NCBI GenBank assembly: GCA_946549155.1
Contig: CAMNQN010000050.1
Span: forward strand, 1-16,516
From: an uncultured Lachnospiraceae bacterium
GTDB taxonomy: Bacteria; Bacillota; Clostridia; Lachnospirales; Lachnospiraceae
Length of the DNA stretch: 16,516 nt
Reading direction: 5' to 3'
Shown here piece by piece: positions 13,770-16,516 of the stretch. The translations under genes were made by a program, and so were the position numbers. Numbering within the stretch: position 1 is the stretch's first letter; the number at the start of each line of letters is the position of its first letter. The notes under the pieces were generated by a model. It was not told the DNA's origin, ran no database searches, and saw only the letters and a list, made by a program, of their open reading frames with translations.

Positions 13770-14327
13770 ATGGAAGGTACAGAGGAATGGCTGGATATTG
13801 TGGATGAAAACGGAGAGCCCACGGGGGAGAGGGTGGAGCGGGAAACCGCCCACCGGGAGGGAATCCGGCACCGGACAGCCCATGTGTGGCTGGCCCGGAG
13901 AAAAGAAGGGAAGGTGCAGGTACTGCTCCAAAAGCGCAGCAGGGACAAGGATTCCCATCCCGGCTGTTACGATATGTCCAGCGGCGGTCATATCCCGGCG
14001 GGCGTGGACTATCTGCCCTCCGCCCTGCGGGAACTGAAGGAGGAGCTGGGGGTGGAGGCAGCAAAGGAGGAGCTGCTGTACTGCGGGACCCGGCGGTTTT
14101 TCTGGCGGGGCTTCTTTCACGGGAAGCCTTTTTTGGACAATCAGGTGAGCAGGGTCTATCTGCTGTGGCGGGACCCGGAAGCGTTTGCGCTGCAGGAGAC
14201 AGAGGTGGAGGAGGTCCTCTGGATGGATTTTGAGGAGTGTAACAGCGCGGTGCGTCAGAATGGGATTCAGCACTGCATTGCCCTGGAGGAGCTGGAGCTG
14301 CTAAAGCCGCAGTTAGGGAAACGCTGA
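13770..14327 (+). CDS. Nudix hydrolase (isopentenyl-diphosphate-isomerase-like subgroup)
   Basis: The 185-residue cytoplasmic protein starts MEGTEEWLDIVDENGEPTGE and continues HREGIRHRTAHVWLARR, the usual opening of the Idi/YfcD-like Nudix subgroup. The Nudix box spans about residues 73-95, GHIPAGVDYLPSALRELKEELGV. The REL-x-EE-x-G core that binds the metal is complete, but the first Glu of the canonical motif is Val79. Related sequences often vary there, so activity is not excluded. GGGAGGAATT precedes ATG 13770. It probably hydrolyses a nucleoside diphosphate-linked compound; the substrate is unknown. It has its own promoter after sigE and no functional link to sporulation is evident. Confidence 0.85.
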   Translation: MEGTEEWLDIVDENGEPTGERVERETAHREGIRHRTAHVWLARRKEGKVQVLLQKRSRDKDSHPGCYDMSSGGHIPAGVDYLPSALRELKEELGVEAAKEELLYCGTRRFFWRGFFHGKPFLDNQVSRVYLLWRDPEAFALQETEVEEVLWMDFEECNSAVRQNGIQHCIALEELELLKPQLGKR

Positions 14328-14446
14328 TTAAAGCTCGTACAGGATGAGGCGGAGCGTACGGAAAAATAAAAACTGCATAAAAATATATGAAAAATTTATA
14401 AAATTTCTGTGCTTTACACAAAAACGAAAAAAATGAAAATTTTGCA

Positions 14447-14475
14447 TTGACTTTTGAAGCAAAGACGATTAAACT
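14447..14475 (+). promoter_or_regulatory. amt: Sigma-A-like promoter upstream of amt
   Basis: TTGACT (14447-14452) and TAAACT (14470-14475) are separated by 17 bp, with A/T-rich sequence upstream. The start would be near 14482, giving a leader of about 205 bases that contains both hairpins. Confidence 0.6.
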
Positions 14476-14492
14476 CTAACACATAAAAAGCA

Positions 14493-14524
14493 AAGGCGCT
14501 TTGAGGTGACACTCAAAGCGCCTT
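14493..14524 (+). other. Perfect 13-bp stem-loop in the amt leader
   Basis: AAGGCGCTTTGAG (14493-14505) pairs with CTCAAAGCGCCTT (14512-14524) around the 6-base loop GTGACA. Outer ACATAA and TTATGT can add a second stem beyond a bulge. No T-run follows on this strand; the opposite strand has one. It is either part of a regulated leader or a terminator for leftward transcripts. Confidence 0.65.
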
Positions 14525-14580
14525 ATGTGGTATAGCGATGTATCACATTAAATTTTGCTTTTATATAAGAGAGCGGCACA

Positions 14581-14624
14581 AAGATGTGTATCCCGGATCA
14601 GATTTCCGGATGCGCATCTTTTTT
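14581..14624 (+). terminator. Intrinsic terminator within the amt leader
   Basis: AAGATGTG (14581-14588) pairs with CGCATCTT (14613-14620) with one G-U pair. An inner stem pairs CCGGA with TCCGG (14593-14597, 14605-14609). Six T follow (14619-14624). If the promoter at 14447 drives amt, RNA polymerase must pass this, which suggests attenuation control. Otherwise it ends the upstream unit. Confidence 0.65.
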
Positions 14625-14686
14625 GTTATATAATAAAAGCTTTTCACAGCGGTGCCGGCGATTTAAAAAAAAGAGGAGGAGAAATT

Positions 14687-16444
14687 ATGACAGAAGAAAT
14701 TTTAACTGCGATCAGCGAGGCTGTGAGCTCGGAGGTGTTCGCTATCTGGTTTTTGATCGGCGCGGCGCTGGTGTTTTTTATGCAGGCTGGTTTCGCCATG
14801 GTGGAGACTGGTTTTACCAGGGCAAAGAACGCCGGAAACATTATCATGAAAAACCTGATGGATTTTTGCATCGGTACCTGCGTATTCATTATACTGGGTT
14901 ATAGCCTGATGCTGGGGGAGGATATGCTGGGCGGATTTATCGGAATGCCCACTCTGGGAATCTTCACGGACTATGCCAACTTTAACTGGTCGGCCTTTGT
15001 GTTCAACCTTGTGTTCTGCGCCACGGCGGCCACCATTGTATCCGGCGCCATGGCGGAGCGGACGAAATTCCTTTCCTATTGTATTTATTCTGCCGTCATT
15101 TCCCTGGTGGTGTATCCCATCGAGGCCCACTGGATCTGGGGCGGCGGCTGGCTGGTGTCCGCTGGCTTCCATGATTTCGCAGGTTCCTGCGCCATTCATA
15201 TGGTGGGCGGCATTACCGCATTCATCGGAGCGGCTATGGAGGGACCCCGTATCGGAAAGTTCACCAGAGACGAGAAGGGAAACGTGACGAAGGTGCATGC
15301 CTTCCCCGGTCATAACATTGTGATCGGCGCTCTGGGATGCTTTATCCTCTGGTTTGGGTGGTATGGCTTCAACGGTGCGGCCTGTGTAACCGGCCCGCAG
15401 CTGGCTTCCGTATTTATGGCCACCACCATCGCTCCTGCGGTGGCTACGGTAGTATGTATGATTTTCACCTGGATAAAATATGGAAAGCCGGATGTTTCCA
15501 TGTGTCTGAACGCTTCCCTGGCAGGTCTGGTGGCCATCACCGCTCCCTGTGATCTGGTGGATACCGCCGGTTCCATTATAATCGGCGCGGTGGCCGGCCT
15601 TCTGGTAGTATTCGGCGTGTGGTTCTGCGACAATGTGGCCCATGTGGATGATCCGGTGGGCGCGGTGGCTGTTCATTGTATGAACGGTATCTGGGGAACC
15701 ATTGCGGTGGGCCTGTTTGCCACCACGAACGCTCCGGAATCCACCATCAACGGCTTATTTTACGGAGGCGGTTTTGGACAATTAAAGATTCAGCTTATCG
15801 GCATGGCTGCCGTACTGGCCTGGGCGGCGGTTACCATGTTTATCACATTTAAACTGATCGATATGACGATCGGCCTGCGTGTTACCGAGGAGGAGGAAAT
15901 CGTCGGCCTGGACGCTAAGGAGCATGGTCTGGCCTCCGCATACGCCGGCTTCAGTATTATGGATATGACGGCTGCAGCCATGGCGGTCAATGAAAATACA
16001 GATTTGGGAGAGAGTGATTACGACAACGCGCCCCAGGTTCAGCGGGACGCTTCTGTGAAGGTGACAGCGGCCCCCGTGGATTTGGACACCGGTATCCATA
16101 AGGTGGTCATTATCGCGAAGCTGTCCCGCTATGATCGCCTGAAAACGGCCCTCAATGAGCTGGGCGTTACCGGAATGACCGTTACGCAGGTGATGGGCTG
16201 CGGCATTCAGAAGGGGGTCGGCGAGAAATACCGGGGTGTTGAGATGGATGCCACCCTGCTGCCCAAGGTAAAGATCGAGGTCATTATCAGCAAGATCCCA
16301 GTGACCGACGTAATAGAGGCCGCCAAGAAGTCCCTCTATACCGGACATATCGGGGACGGAAAGATTTTCGTCTACAATGTGCAGAAGGTAGTGAAGGTGC
16401 GGACCGGCGAGGAGGATTATGCAGCGCTGCAGGACGTAGAATAA
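14687..16444 (+). CDS. amt: Ammonium transporter with fused C-terminal PII signal domain
   Basis: The 585-residue fusion combines an Amt/Mep/Rh ammonium channel (residues 1 to about 415) with a PII (GlnB/GlnK) domain (470-585). The channel has 11 predicted membrane helices. Phe110 and Phe228 match the outer gate, Asp163 the structural Asp, and His171 and His330 the pore twin-His. The tail EEEEIVGLDAKEHG is the family's usual C-terminal hinge. The PII domain has Tyr515 in YRGVE (the T-loop Tyr modified in proteobacteria), B-loop TGHIGDGKIFV and C-loop VRTGEEDY. Normally PII is a separate trimer that plugs the trimeric channel when nitrogen is plentiful; fusion would tether it at 1:1. A 55-residue linker, acidic and then Val/Pro rich, joins them. 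AGAGGAGGAG supports ATG 14687. Confidence 0.95.
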   Translation: MTEEILTAISEAVSSEVFAIWFLIGAALVFFMQAGFAMVETGFTRAKNAGNIIMKNLMDFCIGTCVFIILGYSLMLGEDMLGGFIGMPTLGIFTDYANFNWSAFVFNLVFCATAATIVSGAMAERTKFLSYCIYSAVISLVVYPIEAHWIWGGGWLVSAGFHDFAGSCAIHMVGGITAFIGAAMEGPRIGKFTRDEKGNVTKVHAFPGHNIVIGALGCFILWFGWYGFNGAACVTGPQLASVFMATTIAPAVATVVCMIFTWIKYGKPDVSMCLNASLAGLVAITAPCDLVDTAGSIIIGAVAGLLVVFGVWFCDNVAHVDDPVGAVAVHCMNGIWGTIAVGLFATTNAPESTINGLFYGGGFGQLKIQLIGMAAVLAWAAVTMFITFKLIDMTIGLRVTEEEEIVGLDAKEHGLASAYAGFSIMDMTAAAMAVNENTDLGESDYDNAPQVQRDASVKVTAAPVDLDTGIHKVVIIAKLSRYDRLKTALNELGVTGMTVTQVMGCGIQKGVGEKYRGVEMDATLLPKVKIEVIISKIPVTDVIEAAKKSLYTGHIGDGKIFVYNVQKVVKVRTGEEDYAALQDVE

Positions 16445-16456
16445 AATTGTCAGGAC

Positions 16457-16500
16457 GCAGGAAGAGGCGGGCGCGCAGGGCCGCCTCTTCCTGCTGTTTT
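16457..16500 (+). terminator. Strong intrinsic terminator after amt
   Basis: Positions 16457-16470 pair perfectly over 14 bp with 16481-16494 around a 10-base loop, followed by TGTTTT. It lies 12 bp after the amt stop codon. The right arm and its next bases are repeated at 94-111. Confidence 0.85.
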
Positions 16501-16516
16501 CTGGCTGAATTTACAA

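Larger units (their letters stand above)
14328..14686. other. AT-rich control region and leader of the ammonium transporter
   Basis: No gene is seen in this 359-bp gap. It contains an AT-rich stretch (about 14360-14445), a sigma-A-like promoter, a perfect 13-bp hairpin and a second hairpin followed by six T. A TATAAT at 14629-14634 after the terminator has no matching -35 at normal distance. No GlnR/TnrA box was recognised. Confidence 0.6.

Noticed and set aside
14492..14624. Formal ANTAR-target RNA motif in the amt leader
   Set aside because: Neither loop has the required A at position 1 and G at position 4 of a hexaloop, so only the general architecture matches.
14629..14634. TATAAT after the leader terminator as the main amt promoter
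   Set aside because: No acceptable -35 hexamer lies 16-18 bp upstream; the region is the terminator stem.

Overview
The window looks like chromosome from a spore-forming Clostridia, most likely a Lachnospiraceae (inference). It carries mother-cell and forespore sporulation genes (spoIIGA, sigE, spoVAD, spoVAE), purine-rich ribosome binding sites and sigma-A type promoters, at roughly 50% G+C. No rRNA, tRNA or CRISPR array was recognised.

The left 7.1 kb is an accessory, partly decayed region. It opens with the tail of an unrecognised reading frame (2-139). Next is a tyrosine recombinase gene (361-1204) broken by an 8-bp tandem duplication, a 1-bp deletion and a nonsense codon. Beside it is a 266-bp segment bounded by two inverted copies of a site shaped like a tyrosine-recombinase crossover site (9-bp arms around a 6-bp core). 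The segment holds a strong promoter that now points away from the downstream genes, plus a strong terminator hairpin. Downstream lies a surface-protein cassette: a SipW-type signal peptidase, a TasA/camelysin-like protein, and a second such protein with a truncated 3' end. My reading is an ON/OFF invertible promoter for an extracellular fibre or biofilm-matrix operon, now in OFF and apparently locked, because the recombinase gene is dead and the right-hand site carries a 5-bp insertion.

From 3.6 to 7.1 kb there is a divergent catabolic-looking locus. A gene resembling the L-2-amino-thiazoline-4-carboxylate hydrolase family runs leftwards and appears shortened by a nonsense codon. A GcvT-like tetrahydrofolate-dependent methyltransferase runs rightwards, followed by a 14-TM-type MFS exporter destroyed by two 1-bp losses in A-tracts, an internal deletion and loss of its end. 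The substrate is unknown.

The right part (7.2-16.5 kb) is intact. It contains a MATE exporter; spoVAD-spoVAE behind a sigma-G-like promoter, without spoVAC in front; convergent aroE and divergent aroD of the shikimate pathway; spoIIGA-sigE behind a promoter with the 22-bp spacer typical of Spo0A-activated spoIIG; a Nudix hydrolase; and an ammonium channel with a PII domain fused to its C-terminus, preceded by a structured leader with an intrinsic terminator and followed by a strong terminator.
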